DNA from: Planctomycetota bacterium
Lineage (GTDB): Bacteria > Planctomycetota > Brocadiia > Brocadiales > Brocadiaceae
Direction: 5' to 3'
DNA length: 38,020 bases
Assembly (NCBI GenBank): GCA_023261485.1
Contig: JAHFOY010000009.1
Span: 1 to 38,020 of the forward strand
The notes below the pieces were generated by a model. The model searched no databases. It was not told the DNA's origin and saw only the letters and a program-made list of their open reading frames with translations. Shown in pieces: positions 8,686 through 17,960 of the stretch (the first letter of the stretch is position 1; the number at the start of each line of letters is the position of its first letter). Both the position numbers and the translations under genes were made by a program.

Positions 8686-10023
8686 ATGTACAAAAAGATA
8701 CTCATTGCAATTGACAATTCACGCCATTCTAATCACTGCATTGATTTAGGAATCGAACTCTCAAAAAAATTTAATTCCCACTTGGTGGGATGTCATGTCT
8801 ATGACGCATCGCTGCATCAAAGGCGGTTTCGTGACATGGAAAAAGGTTTGCCGCCTCAATACCAGGACGAAACCGAACTACAAAAGCAGCGAGACCTGCA
8901 TACTACCTTAATTAATCAGGGACTCAGATTAATTTCCGAGTCATATCTGGATGTATTTGATAAAAAGGGTAATGAAGCTGCCGTTCCGCATAAAGGTCTT
9001 CTGCTGGAAGGGAAGAATTATTACGAAATCATTAAGGAACTACAGAGAAATCATTACGACCTGTTGATTGTCGGGGCACAAGGGCTGGCTGCCGTGAATG
9101 ATAGCACTCTGGGAAGCGTTTGTGAACGGGTTGTCAGGCGGATTAAAACGGATGTCCTTGTAGTAAAAAATGGCAGTTTTGAGGGGAAAGCCGTTGTTGC
9201 AGTTGATGGAAGCGCACAGTCTGTCGCCGGTGTGAAGTCTGCTCTGTCGTTTGCCAAGTTGTTCGATCTGGAACTTGATTCTGTTTCTGTATTCGACCCG
9301 CATTATCATCGAGTTGCATTTGAGAGTATTGCAAAGGTGCTTTCGAAGGAGGCAGGGCAAATTTTCAGGTTTAAGGAACAGGAAAACCTCCACGAGGAGA
9401 TTATCGATAAGGGGCTGGCAAAAATATATCAGGGTCACTTGGATCAGGCTAATCTCATGGCAAAAGATGCTGGCGTGGAGATTAATTCTGTCTTAATGGA
9501 TGGTAAGCCTTATGATCAAATACTCAGGTTTGTTTCCAGAGAACAACCGTCCTTATTGATTGTGGGACGTACGGGAGTTCATAACACAAACGGGCTGGAT
9601 ATTGGCAGTACGACGGAAAATCTGCTGAGGTTATCACCGTGCAATGTATTGCTAACCGGGGGGAATATAGATGCTGAGCTTGGAACGACTACCGCTGGTT
9701 CGGAATTTCAAAGATCGTCATTAAGTAAAAAAGATACTGCATTTAACAGTCGCGGTCATTTGCATGATGAAAATGGAATCGAAGGGTTTATTGAGAGCGT
9801 TCATTCGGTTCACGAAAAACCTACCATAAAAGTACATAATCCTGTAGTCTGGACGCAAGAAGCCCAAATACAAACAGAACGCATTCCTTCATTCATTAGA
9901 AGCATGATTAGGATAAAAATAGAGAAGTATGCCCAAGAAAACGGTTATAATGAGATAACGACCAAGATTGTTGATGAAGCAAAAAGCAAGCTCATGAACG
10001 ATACCTCCTTCCACAAAATTTGA
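8686..10023 (+). CDS. Tandem universal stress protein with C-terminal PCP_red-like domain
   Basis: 445 residues, start at the ATG at 8686 (first residues MYKKILIA, a typical UspA opening). Two UspA folds are present, about 1-162 and 167-326. Each has the nucleotide-binding pattern G-x2-G-x9-G-S/T: GAQG...TLGS (130-144) and GRTG...IGST (294-309). Residues 387-436 (WTQEAQIQTERIPSFIR, then KYAQENG and EITTKIVDEAK) match the PCP_red family (small C-terminal module of protochlorophyllide reductase B-like subunits, also found in redox proteins). Placement between cytochromes and nxrC suggests a regulatory or accessory role in NXR expression or assembly. No function can be assigned from sequence. 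Confidence 0.85.
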   Translation: MYKKILIAIDNSRHSNHCIDLGIELSKKFNSHLVGCHVYDASLHQRRFRDMEKGLPPQYQDETELQKQRDLHTTLINQGLRLISESYLDVFDKKGNEAAVPHKGLLLEGKNYYEIIKELQRNHYDLLIVGAQGLAAVNDSTLGSVCERVVRRIKTDVLVVKNGSFEGKAVVAVDGSAQSVAGVKSALSFAKLFDLELDSVSVFDPHYHRVAFESIAKVLSKEAGQIFRFKEQENLHEEIIDKGLAKIYQGHLDQANLMAKDAGVEINSVLMDGKPYDQILRFVSREQPSLLIVGRTGVHNTNGLDIGSTTENLLRLSPCNVLLTGGNIDAELGTTTAGSEFQRSSLSKKDTAFNSRGHLHDENGIEGFIESVHSVHEKPTIKVHNPVVWTQEAQIQTERIPSFIRSMIRIKIEKYAQENGYNEITTKIVDEAKSKLMNDTSFHKI

Positions 10024-10048
10024 CAAATCGATCTTTGCCTAATATAAT
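10020..10048 (+). promoter_or_regulatory. Sigma-70 promoter of the nxrCB-torD-nxrA unit
   Basis: TTGACA at 10020-10025, 17 bases, then TATAAT at 10043-10048: an exact consensus pair with ideal spacing. The -35 box contains the TGA stop of the upstream stress-protein gene. Predicted start of transcription is about 10055. A second site at 18969-18998 shares the same flanks (TTGACAAA and CTAATATAATT), which supports both. Confidence 0.75.
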
Positions 10049-10054
10049 TTTTAT

Positions 10055-10440
10055 TGTTAGGTTTGTTGTATTCTAACTGTGGCGTTGTGATTTGAATTCT
10101 TTTCCAATAAAATTTGGTGATGTTGGTTGCTACTGATGATATTTTTTAGATATCTCAATGGATTTGATGCTGTTTCCGAGTTGCACGGTGTATTTCAATA
10201 AAGAAATGTCGTATTGGATTCCACAATAAAGTTCAGTATCTCTTAATTTTCATAGTATAGTGAAAATAAAGAACTAAGGTATATGTTTTGTTTAGTAAAC
10301 GATATTTTGTAATGAGGAACGAAATTTGCCCCTTGTTGTATTATGTGAATTATTGTTGTTCAAAATTTGAGATAAATGATTCTTAAAAAATTTAATTGAC
10401 TTTATTAACAGGGCAGGAGTTTTTTAAAGGAGGGGAGTAT
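10055..10440 (+). promoter_or_regulatory. Long AT-rich leader upstream of nxrC, no gene
   Basis: The 417-base gap between the stress-protein gene and nxrC contains no credible coding frame. If the promoter at 10020 is used, nxrC has an untranslated leader of about 385 bases. Visible elements are an operator-like imperfect palindrome at 10247-10266 (TTTTCA, 8 bases, TGAAAA) and a short near-palindrome GTTTAGTAAAC around 10289-10299. A strong ribosome-binding site AAAGGAGGGG lies just before the ATG. I recognise no known riboswitch class. Confidence 0.5.
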
Positions 10441-11415
10441 ATGAATAAAGGGTTTTCGTTGTTTAAAGTATTTGGTTTGCCCCTGCTTGGGGCAGTTTTT
10501 CTTAGCGCAACGCTGTTTGCGGCTGAGGAAGCACCGCCGGGGGTCAAAGGTGCGGGTGAAGAAGAATTTATCCCTGCAAAAGAAGTATTGACTGTGAAGT
10601 ATGTCCAGGTGGAGAAACCTTACCACATGGATGTTGAATCGTTAAAGGGCGCTTTTAAAGATGCAAATCCTGTAAAAATTACGTTACAAAAGCAGGACAA
10701 GGCATTTCCTAATGGCGGGGGATCTGTGGCCGGTGCAGAAGTAAAGGCGATACATGATGGTGTTACGATTTATTTCCAGATTAGCTGGAGTGATCCGACG
10801 AGGAATGCAAGGTCAATTGCCGTTCAGGAATTCAGGGATGCTGTGGCTTTGATGTTTCCACTGGGTGCAGTAGAGATAACTCCTGCAGAACATTTTAGTC
10901 CAAGGATGGGGGATAGGGAAAAACCAACAAACCTGTGGCATTGGAAAGCAGATTGGGAGGCGGATTTGCTTGCTAAAGGCGAATTAGAAGATGTAGAGGT
11001 GCAATACCCTAATATGCACGATGATTTCAATTTCAATCCTTATAGTGCTTACTACCACAGAGAATTGATAACGAGTGTGGAAGTGTTGTCGGGAGGAAGG
11101 GCCGCCAATAACCTCCTTTCTCAGCCAGGGCGTGGCAGGACAGTTGAGGATTTGAATGCGGAAGGATTTGGCACGCTTACTACACAGGACCACCAGGATG
11201 TGAATGGATGCAGTCATTATGAGGATGGTGTGTGGACGGTAATTATGTATCGGTCGTTAATTACACAGGATCCGCACGATATACAGTTTGTTCCGGGCGG
11301 GAAAGCATTTTTCAATATGGCTGTGTGGAATGGTGGGGAGCAGGATAGGAATGGCCAAAAGAACATCTCTACTCAATGGCATCCTGCAGTGCTTGAAACG
11401 GTTGCCTGGCAATAG
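10441..11415 (+). CDS. nxrC: Nitrite oxidoreductase gamma subunit NxrC
   Basis: 324 residues. The ATG at 10441 is fixed by the ribosome-binding site just upstream and by a clear signal peptide (about 1-28, LSATLFAAEE). The protein belongs to the heme b-binding gamma-subunit family of type II DMSO-reductase enzymes (EbdC, DdhC, ClrC). Candidate heme b ligands are Met156 in RMGDREK and Lys307 in NGQKNIS. No CXXCH is present. In anammox NXR this subunit passes electrons from the FeS chain of NxrB to outside carriers. It heads the operon, 40 bases before nxrB. Related to the C-terminal half of the protein at 4982-6559. Confidence 0.93.
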   Translation: MNKGFSLFKVFGLPLLGAVFLSATLFAAEEAPPGVKGAGEEEFIPAKEVLTVKYVQVEKPYHMDVESLKGAFKDANPVKITLQKQDKAFPNGGGSVAGAEVKAIHDGVTIYFQISWSDPTRNARSIAVQEFRDAVALMFPLGAVEITPAEHFSPRMGDREKPTNLWHWKADWEADLLAKGELEDVEVQYPNMHDDFNFNPYSAYYHRELITSVEVLSGGRAANNLLSQPGRGRTVEDLNAEGFGTLTTQDHQDVNGCSHYEDGVWTVIMYRSLITQDPHDIQFVPGGKAFFNMAVWNGGEQDRNGQKNISTQWHPAVLETVAWQ

Positions 11416-11455
11416 TAGACTCTTTAAGGATAAAGGAATTTAGGAGGATAAAAAA

Positions 11456-12667
11456 ATGACATTAGTACATAACTGGCACTTAGGGAGACGCATGGAGTAT
11501 CCCTATTTTGAATCCAGGCCTAAGCGACAATTTGCGGCTGTATTTAATATCAACAGATGTATTGCCTGCCAGACTTGTACCATGGCTTGTAAGAGCGCAT
11601 GGACATATAATAAGGGACAGGAGTATATGTGGTGGAACAATGTGGAGACAAAACCCTATGGTGGGTTTCCGCAATCATGGGATGTTAAAACGTTAAAGTT
11701 GATTGATAATGGCGAGAATACCTGGTACACGGACGAAAAGGATGAAAAACTTTCCCCGTATGGAGTCTATGAGGGTGATACGATATTTGAGGCGGCTTCT
11801 AAGAAGAACCTTAATCAATGGGCAGTCGGTTATATACCAGAAGATAAGGAGTGGAGGTCTCCGAATTTTGGAGAAGATGTTGCAAAGAGTAATAAGCCGG
11901 ATGAACACTCATCACTGCCTGAGCACAGTCGGTGGTTCTTTTATATCCAGAGGCTTTGTAATCATTGCACCTATCCAGGTTGCCTGGCGGCCTGCCCGAG
12001 AAAAGCTATATACAAGAGAAAAGAAGATGGTATTGTTCTTATTGATCAAAAAAGGTGCAGAGGCTACAGAAAATGCGTGGAGCAATGCCCTTATAAAAAA
12101 CCTATGTTCAGGGGACTAACTAGGGTAAGCGAAAAATGTATTGCCTGTTATCCCAGGATTGAAGGGAAGGATCCTCTGACGAAAGGTCGTCCTATGGAAA
12201 CCAGATGTATGGCTGCCTGCGTAGGTCAAATTCGTTTACAGGGGTTCCTGGATGATAATCCGAAGAATCCGGTTACCTGGCTGATTAAGCATGACAAGCT
12301 GGCGTTGCCGCTTTATCCGCAGTTTGGGACAGAACCAAACATTTATTACATTCCTCCAAGATGGGCTCCAAGGTCTTATTTAAGGCAGATGTTCGGCCCG
12401 GGAGTTGACGAAGCAATTGAGAAATTTATGGTGCCTTCCCGTGAAAGACTGGCGGTTTTGTCGTTGTTCAGGATGGCGCAATCCATTATATTTGAATATA
12501 AGATAGAGGAAGGCCCGAAGGTTTTCGAGACGATGATTCACGGAAAGAAGTTTGAGATGTTTAATGATACCGTTATCGGATATGGCGAGGATGGACAGGA
12601 AATTTTGAGAACTACTATAGAAGAGCCTGTCCATATCAGAGATCCGAAGCATTACAATTCAATTTAG
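11456..12667 (+). CDS. nxrB: Nitrite oxidoreductase beta subunit NxrB (iron-sulfur)
   Basis: 403 residues, preceded by AGGAGG eight bases before the ATG. It is an NarH-like electron-transfer subunit without a signal peptide, so it is probably exported with NxrA by the Tat route. Cysteine groups: 35/38/41/45 (CIACQTCTMAC), 168/171/176/180 (CNHCTYPGCLAAC), 201/207/211 (CRGYRKCVEQC) and 228/231/251/255 (CIACY, then CMAAC). In the third group Tyr204 replaces a cysteine, as Trp does in NarH, so this group should hold [3Fe-4S]; the other three should hold [4Fe-4S]. It relays electrons from the FeS cluster of NxrA to the heme of NxrC. Confidence 0.95.
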   Translation: MTLVHNWHLGRRMEYPYFESRPKRQFAAVFNINRCIACQTCTMACKSAWTYNKGQEYMWWNNVETKPYGGFPQSWDVKTLKLIDNGENTWYTDEKDEKLSPYGVYEGDTIFEAASKKNLNQWAVGYIPEDKEWRSPNFGEDVAKSNKPDEHSSLPEHSRWFFYIQRLCNHCTYPGCLAACPRKAIYKRKEDGIVLIDQKRCRGYRKCVEQCPYKKPMFRGLTRVSEKCIACYPRIEGKDPLTKGRPMETRCMAACVGQIRLQGFLDDNPKNPVTWLIKHDKLALPLYPQFGTEPNIYYIPPRWAPRSYLRQMFGPGVDEAIEKFMVPSRERLAVLSLFRMAQSIIFEYKIEEGPKVFETMIHGKKFEMFNDTVIGYGEDGQEILRTTIEEPVHIRDPKHYNSI

Positions 12668-12681
12668 AATTGAGGTTTGTT

Positions 12682-13476
12682 ATGGGCGTTGAAAGTGCTG
12701 GTTTTTCAGATCAACAAGTTGCATCCACCGCAGCGAATCTGCTTACACGGAGCGTGATGTACCAAATTTTGTCCGCTTGCTTTCTTTATCCCGAAGAGAA
12801 AAACCTTTCGATACTGAAAAGCTCAGATTTTCAGGAACACACGAAGGATTTGATGTTGTGTTATGCGGATATTGATGATGGTGCAGCGGTGCAAAGCTGC
12901 TTGAATGAAGTACGGGAATTGTACGGAAATGCCAACCCGGAAGATTTGCAAAAGATATATTCGCGTATTGTAGGACACACCATGTCTAAAGAGTGTCCTT
13001 TGTATGAGACCCAATTTGGTGCAGCCCACGTGTATCAGCAAGTTCATGAGTTGGGGGATATTCAGGGTTTTTACAAGGCTTTTGGTCTGGATCTCTCTGA
13101 GATAGAAAAAGAACGCTGCGACCATATCAGCGTAGAGTTGGAATTTATGCACTTTTTGTTGTACAAGCAAGCATACGCCCTGGAAAACCACGGAGATGAA
13201 AAGGCGCAGATATGTTTGGAGGCGCAAAAGAAATTTTTGAAAGAGCATATAGGGAAATGGATGCCTCTTTTTGCGGTACTTTTTGGCAGGAAGGCAGGAG
13301 AAGGTTTTTATTGTGCATTATCTGCCCTGACAAAGGAGTTTTTAAGGCTGGAAATGAAGTTGCTGGATATTAAAACCGAGCTTTACAAGGAGTCTGATCT
13401 GAATCAGGAAGCGGTTGCAGGCGTCTCCGATGAATGTTTATCCTGCGCTTCTTCTGAAGATTTCAATGAGGAATAG
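12682..13476 (+). CDS. TorD/NarJ-type molybdoenzyme maturation chaperone
   Basis: 264 residues, all-helical and cytoplasmic. I prefer the ATG at 12682, which follows TTGAGG at 12670-12675; a TTG at 12670 is the alternative. The family signature is seen as MYQILSACFLYPEE near the N-terminus, then CPLYETQFG, DHISVELEFMHFL and FLKEHIGKWMPLF. Members bind the Tat signal of a molybdoenzyme and hold it until cofactor is inserted. Lying between nxrB and nxrA, its client is almost certainly NxrA. The last 20 residues contain a CLSC motif of unknown meaning. Confidence 0.88.
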   Translation: MGVESAGFSDQQVASTAANLLTRSVMYQILSACFLYPEEKNLSILKSSDFQEHTKDLMLCYADIDDGAAVQSCLNEVRELYGNANPEDLQKIYSRIVGHTMSKECPLYETQFGAAHVYQQVHELGDIQGFYKAFGLDLSEIEKERCDHISVELEFMHFLLYKQAYALENHGDEKAQICLEAQKKFLKEHIGKWMPLFAVLFGRKAGEGFYCALSALTKEFLRLEMKLLDIKTELYKESDLNQEAVAGVSDECLSCASSEDFNEE

Positions 13477-13478
13477 AT

Positions 13479-14432
13479 ATGAGACTCGAATTTGACCCAA
13501 GTTTGATTGAAGAAGTAATATTTGGAGAATTAAAGGCCAGGGAGGCCAAGGGGGATTTTGCTTTCACCCTGGAATATCATTCCTGCATTGATCCGGTTTA
13601 CGAAAATTTTCCGTTAGAGGAGAGACCTTCACAGTTTAAAAAAATAGAATGGGATTTTTTCAAAAAGCTGGAATTTCCAAAGGCAATAAAAGATATCTTT
13701 GATGAATTTCCTGAGTTTGAAGTAAAATCCGGCGGGGGGGTGATCGCAAGGGCGGTGAATCCTAACGACGAGGGTGCTTATCTAACAAAAGGGATGAACC
13801 AGGATGAAGGGAAAAAAAGGATTGTCGTTAAATTGCTTTCGGACCGCTTTCAGGATATTTCTTATCTGGGAAAGCTTGTCAGGCATGAACTAACCCATGC
13901 TTCTGACATGCTCAGCGAATTATACGGCTATCGTGACGAACGGCTCGGCGGTAATCCTATGGAGGAGTGTATTGTAAAAGAGCGCTATTGCACCTTCTGG
14001 GATATTTTTGTTGACAGCAGACTGATCAGGAATGGGAAAGAGACTATATCTGACAGGGAGGGAAGATACAGAGAGTTTGAAGCGCTTTATAGAAAATTTC
14101 CTGACGATGTAAAAAGTACCATTTTCGACACCCTATGGAAGGATGAAAGTCTTACTCATGATAGGATACTAAGTCTGGCAAGGGATGTAAACGAGGTAAT
14201 AAAGATTTCTGAAGGATTACCTGTTATGCATGCCGTCAAGAAAAAAAGGCCAATTTTGCCGGGTGTCCAGTGTCCTCTCTGTCAATTTCGTACTTATCGT
14301 TGGGCAGAAAATATTGAACAAGATGCTTACCTTGTGGGTGCAATTAAAAAGGATTTTCCCAACTGGGAACCGGAAGATGGCGTATGTGGGCAATGTACAG
14401 AGGCCTATAAGGTAAGAAGTACTGTTTGTTAA
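13479..14432 (+). CDS. HExxH metalloprotease-like protein with C-terminal zinc ribbon
   Basis: 317 residues, starting two bases after the chaperone stop. No signal peptide. A zinc-metallopeptidase motif HELTH lies at 136-140 (RHELTHASDM), and a possible third ligand is in the FWDIFVDSRL stretch at about 173-182. The C-terminus carries two CXXC pairs, CPLC 265-268 and CGQC 303-306, which suggest a structural zinc site. I do not recognise a named family. Its position between the chaperone and nxrA, in an operon otherwise devoted to NXR, suggests a part in NXR assembly, for example processing or quality control of a subunit. That is inference; the HExxH may also be purely structural. Confidence 0.75.
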   Translation: MRLEFDPSLIEEVIFGELKAREAKGDFAFTLEYHSCIDPVYENFPLEERPSQFKKIEWDFFKKLEFPKAIKDIFDEFPEFEVKSGGGVIARAVNPNDEGAYLTKGMNQDEGKKRIVVKLLSDRFQDISYLGKLVRHELTHASDMLSELYGYRDERLGGNPMEECIVKERYCTFWDIFVDSRLIRNGKETISDREGRYREFEALYRKFPDDVKSTIFDTLWKDESLTHDRILSLARDVNEVIKISEGLPVMHAVKKKRPILPGVQCPLCQFRTYRWAENIEQDAYLVGAIKKDFPNWEPEDGVCGQCTEAYKVRSTVC

Positions 14433-14490
14433 TATATAGAGATAAAGCTTTTTATATACATTGTTTTTAATTGAGAAAGGAGTAGGAAAT

Positions 14491-17400
14491 ATGAAACTTA
14501 CCAGGAGAACTTTCCTACAAATAGCAGGTGCGACAGGCGCTACATTTACCATTGCAAATAAGGCAATGGCATTTCGGTTACTGAAGCCTGCTGTGGAGGT
14601 AGGAAATCCGTTGGATGCTTATCCTGATCGTGCATGGGAAAGTGTATATCGTGACCAGTACAGGTATGACAGAACATTCACCTTTACTTGTTCACCGAAT
14701 GATACCCATGCCTGTAGGGTGAGGGCATTTGTAAGAAATGAAGTGGTTATGAGAGTCGAGCAGAATTATGACCACCAGAATTACTCAGACCTGTATGGGA
14801 ACAAGGCCACCAGGAACTGGAATCCCAGGATGTGCTTAAAAGGGTACACGTTCCACCGCAGGGTCTACGGTCCGTATAGATTGAGATATCCGCTTATTCG
14901 AAAAGGATGGAAACAGTGGGCGGATGACGGATTCCCGGAATTGACGCCGGCAAATAAATCCAAATACCTGTTTGATGCCAGAGGACAAGATGAATTATTA
15001 AAGGCATCTTGGGATGATGCGTGGACATACGCTGCAAAAGGGATTTTGCATATTACTAAGAAGTACAGCGGCGAAGAAGGCGCTAAAAAACTTATAGAAC
15101 AGGGATATCCAAAAGAGATGGTTGATCCCATGAAGGGGGCTGGCACGCGTACCTTCAAGGGTCGTGGTGGTATGGGTCTCTTGGGTGTCATCGGAAAATA
15201 TGGGATGTACAGGTTTAATAATATGCTCTCATTGGTTGACAGTCATAACAGGGGCGTAGGCGCTGATAAGGCACTCGGCGGAAGGAATTGGTCTAACTAC
15301 ACATGGCATGGCGATCAGGCGCCAGGACATTCTTTCTCTCATGGTTTGCAGGCCTCAGACGTTGATATGAATGATATTCGTTTCTCAAAGCTGGTAATCC
15401 AAACAGGGAAAAACCTTATCGAAAACAAGATGCCTGAGGCTCACTGGCTTACCCAGGTTATGGAGAGGGGCGGAAAGCTGGTTGTTATTACACCGGAATA
15501 CAGTCCGTCCGCACAAAAGGCTGATTATTGGATACCGATAAAGTGTAATACCGATACAGCGTTGTTTCTTGGTCTAACGAAGATATTGATGGATGAGAAG
15601 CTTTATGATGCAGATTATGTGAAAAAGTTTACCGATTTCCCATTGCTCGTCAGAACAGATACCCTGAAAAGACTGAGTCCGCTGGACATCATACCTGGCT
15701 ATAAATTGGAAGATATTTCACATGGCGCAAGTTATAAGATTCATGGTCTGCATGATGATCAGAGGGAGATAGTTGGGGATTTTGTGGTATGGGACGCAAA
15801 GACAAATGGTCCGAAACCAATCACGAGGGATGATGTTGGTGATAAACTGGTCGCCAAAGGGATTGACCCTGTACTCGATGGCAAATTTAAGGTTAAAACT
15901 GTTGATGGTAAAGAGATTGAGGTCATGCCACTCTTTGAGATGTATAAGATACACCTGAAAGATTATGACATAGACACCGTGGTAGAAATAACCAATTCTC
16001 CAAAAGAGTTAATTGAAAGGCTGGCGCACGATATTGCGACCATAAAACCAGTGGCGATTCACTATGGCGAAGGCATTAATCATTGGTTTCATGCTACATT
16101 AATGAACAGGTCAACTTACCTGCCATTGATGCTGACAGGGAATGTAGGCTATATGGGTTCCGGTTCACATACCTGGGCAGGCAATTACAAAGCAGGCAAT
16201 TTCCAGTCAGCAAAATGGTGTGGCCCTGGATTTTATGGATGGGTGGCAGAGGACGTATTTAATCCAAACCTTGATCCAAACGCACCCGCGATGGATTTGA
16301 AGGTGAAAGGTCGCGCTTACGATGAAGAAGTTGCATACTGGAACCACAACGACAGGCCGTTAATTGTGAATACGCCAAAGTATGGGCGTAAATGTTTTAC
16401 GGGCAAGACTCACATGCCGACTCCGACAAAGATCATGTGGTTTACCAATGTAAACCTCGTTAATAATGCAAAGCATGTGTATCAGATGCTGAAGAATGTG
16501 AACCCCAATATTGAGCAGATTATGTCTACTGATATTGAAATGACGGGTTCTATCGAGTATGCAGATTTTGCATTCCCTGCGAATAGCTGGATGGAGTTTG
16601 AGACCCACGAGATTACGAGTTCATGCTCGAACCCGTTCTTCCAGATTTGGAAGGGCGGCATAAGACCGGTGAATGACTCCAAGGATGATGTGATGGTTCT
16701 TGCTGGCATGGCGGCTAAACTGGGTGAATTACTCAGGGATATGAGATTCAGGGACTTCTGGAAATTTGCTTTGGAGGGAAGACCGGAAGTTTATATCCAG
16801 AGGTTATTAGATGGCAGTACGACTTCCAAGGGTTATACTTTTGATGATATTATAGCTGGTAAATATGGTGAACCAGGCGTGGCCTTGCTAAATTTCAGGA
16901 CGTATCCAAGGCAACCCTTCTGGGAACAAGTACATGAAAGTATTCCGTTCTATACTCCAACAGGGAGACTGCAGGCCTACAATGATGAACCAGAGGTCAT
17001 TGAGTATGGTGAGAATTTCATTGTTCACCGTGAAGGTCCTGAAGCAACAAAGTACTTGCCAAACGTAATTGTAAGCACTAATCCCTATATTCGTCCGGAT
17101 GATTATGGTGTGCCGGAAAATGCGGAACACTGGGACGAGAGAACGGTAAGGAATATCAAGAAATCATGGGAAGAGACAAAGAAAACAAAGAACTTCCTGT
17201 GGGAGAAAGGGTATCAGTTCTTTTGTGTGACGCCGAAATCAAGACACACGGTACATTCTCAGTGGGCTGTGACTGACTGGAACTTTATCTGGAATAACAA
17301 CTTTGGCGACCCGTACAGGATGGACAAGAGGATGCCCGGTGTTGGTGAGCATCAAATCAATATAAACCCGCAGGCAGCGAAAGACTTGGGTATTAATGAT

Positions 17401-17940
17401 GGCGATTATGTTTACGTTGATGCTAACCCAGCCGACAGACCATACGAGGGGTGGAAGCCAAGCGATCCTTTCTATAAAGTTTCAAGGCTTATGCTCAGGG
17501 CAAAATATAACTCATCCTATCCTTACGGCGTAACGATGATTAAGCATTCTTCATGGATAGCAACGGAAAGGTCGGTAAAGGCGCACGAGACAAGGCCGGA
17601 CGGCAGGGCATTGTCCGCTGGTACCGGCTATCAGTCCAGTTTCCGTTATGGTTCTCAGCAAAGCCTTACCAGAGACTGGTCGATGCCCATGCACCAGCTT
17701 GATAGTCTGTTCCATAAAGCCAAGATTGGTATGAAGTTTATTTTTGGCTTTGAGGCGGATAACCACGGTATCAATACGGTTCCCAAGGAGACATTAGTCA
17801 AGATTACTAAGGCGGAGGATGGCGGTATTGGTGGAAAAGGCGTGTGGGATCCGGTAAAGACAGGTTACACTACAGGTAACGAGAATGACTTCATGAAGAA
17901 GTACCTTAACGGTGAACTGATAAAAGTAGAAAAGGCATAA
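14491..17940 (+). CDS. nxrA: Nitrite oxidoreductase alpha subunit NxrA (molybdopterin catalytic subunit)
   Basis: 1149 residues, ATG at 14491 after AAAGGAG. A Tat signal is at the N-terminus (TRRTFLQIAG). It is a type II DMSO-reductase-family Mo-bis-MGD enzyme that oxidises nitrite to nitrate in anammox. FeS-cluster ligands appear as C67-x3-D71-x3-C75 and C115; the Asp replaces a Cys. Asp275 in WHGDQAPG aligns with the molybdenum-binding Asp of NarG. Later segments (VVITPEYSPSAQKADYW, GNVGYMGSG, FAFPANSW) are typical MGD-binding parts, and the C-terminal domain carries INPQAAKDLGINDGDYV. Length and operon order fit anammox NxrA. The tubule-associated nxrT is not in this window. Confidence 0.95.
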   Translation: MKLTRRTFLQIAGATGATFTIANKAMAFRLLKPAVEVGNPLDAYPDRAWESVYRDQYRYDRTFTFTCSPNDTHACRVRAFVRNEVVMRVEQNYDHQNYSDLYGNKATRNWNPRMCLKGYTFHRRVYGPYRLRYPLIRKGWKQWADDGFPELTPANKSKYLFDARGQDELLKASWDDAWTYAAKGILHITKKYSGEEGAKKLIEQGYPKEMVDPMKGAGTRTFKGRGGMGLLGVIGKYGMYRFNNMLSLVDSHNRGVGADKALGGRNWSNYTWHGDQAPGHSFSHGLQASDVDMNDIRFSKLVIQTGKNLIENKMPEAHWLTQVMERGGKLVVITPEYSPSAQKADYWIPIKCNTDTALFLGLTKILMDEKLYDADYVKKFTDFPLLVRTDTLKRLSPLDIIPGYKLEDISHGASYKIHGLHDDQREIVGDFVVWDAKTNGPKPITRDDVGDKLVAKGIDPVLDGKFKVKTVDGKEIEVMPLFEMYKIHLKDYDIDTVVEITNSPKELIERLAHDIATIKPVAIHYGEGINHWFHATLMNRSTYLPLMLTGNVGYMGSGSHTWAGNYKAGNFQSAKWCGPGFYGWVAEDVFNPNLDPNAPAMDLKVKGRAYDEEVAYWNHNDRPLIVNTPKYGRKCFTGKTHMPTPTKIMWFTNVNLVNNAKHVYQMLKNVNPNIEQIMSTDIEMTGSIEYADFAFPANSWMEFETHEITSSCSNPFFQIWKGGIRPVNDSKDDVMVLAGMAAKLGELLRDMRFRDFWKFALEGRPEVYIQRLLDGSTTSKGYTFDDIIAGKYGEPGVALLNFRTYPRQPFWEQVHESIPFYTPTGRLQAYNDEPEVIEYGENFIVHREGPEATKYLPNVIVSTNPYIRPDDYGVPENAEHWDERTVRNIKKSWEETKKTKNFLWEKGYQFFCVTPKSRHTVHSQWAVTDWNFIWNNNFGDPYRMDKRMPGVGEHQININPQAAKDLGINDGDYVYVDANPADRPYEGWKPSDPFYKVSRLMLRAKYNSSYPYGVTMIKHSSWIATERSVKAHETRPDGRALSAGTGYQSSFRYGSQQSLTRDWSMPMHQLDSLFHKAKIGMKFIFGFEADNHGINTVPKETLVKITKAEDGGIGGKGVWDPVKTGYTTGNENDFMKKYLNGELIKVEKA

Positions 17941-17960
17941 GTTAAATTATGTAAGGTTAA

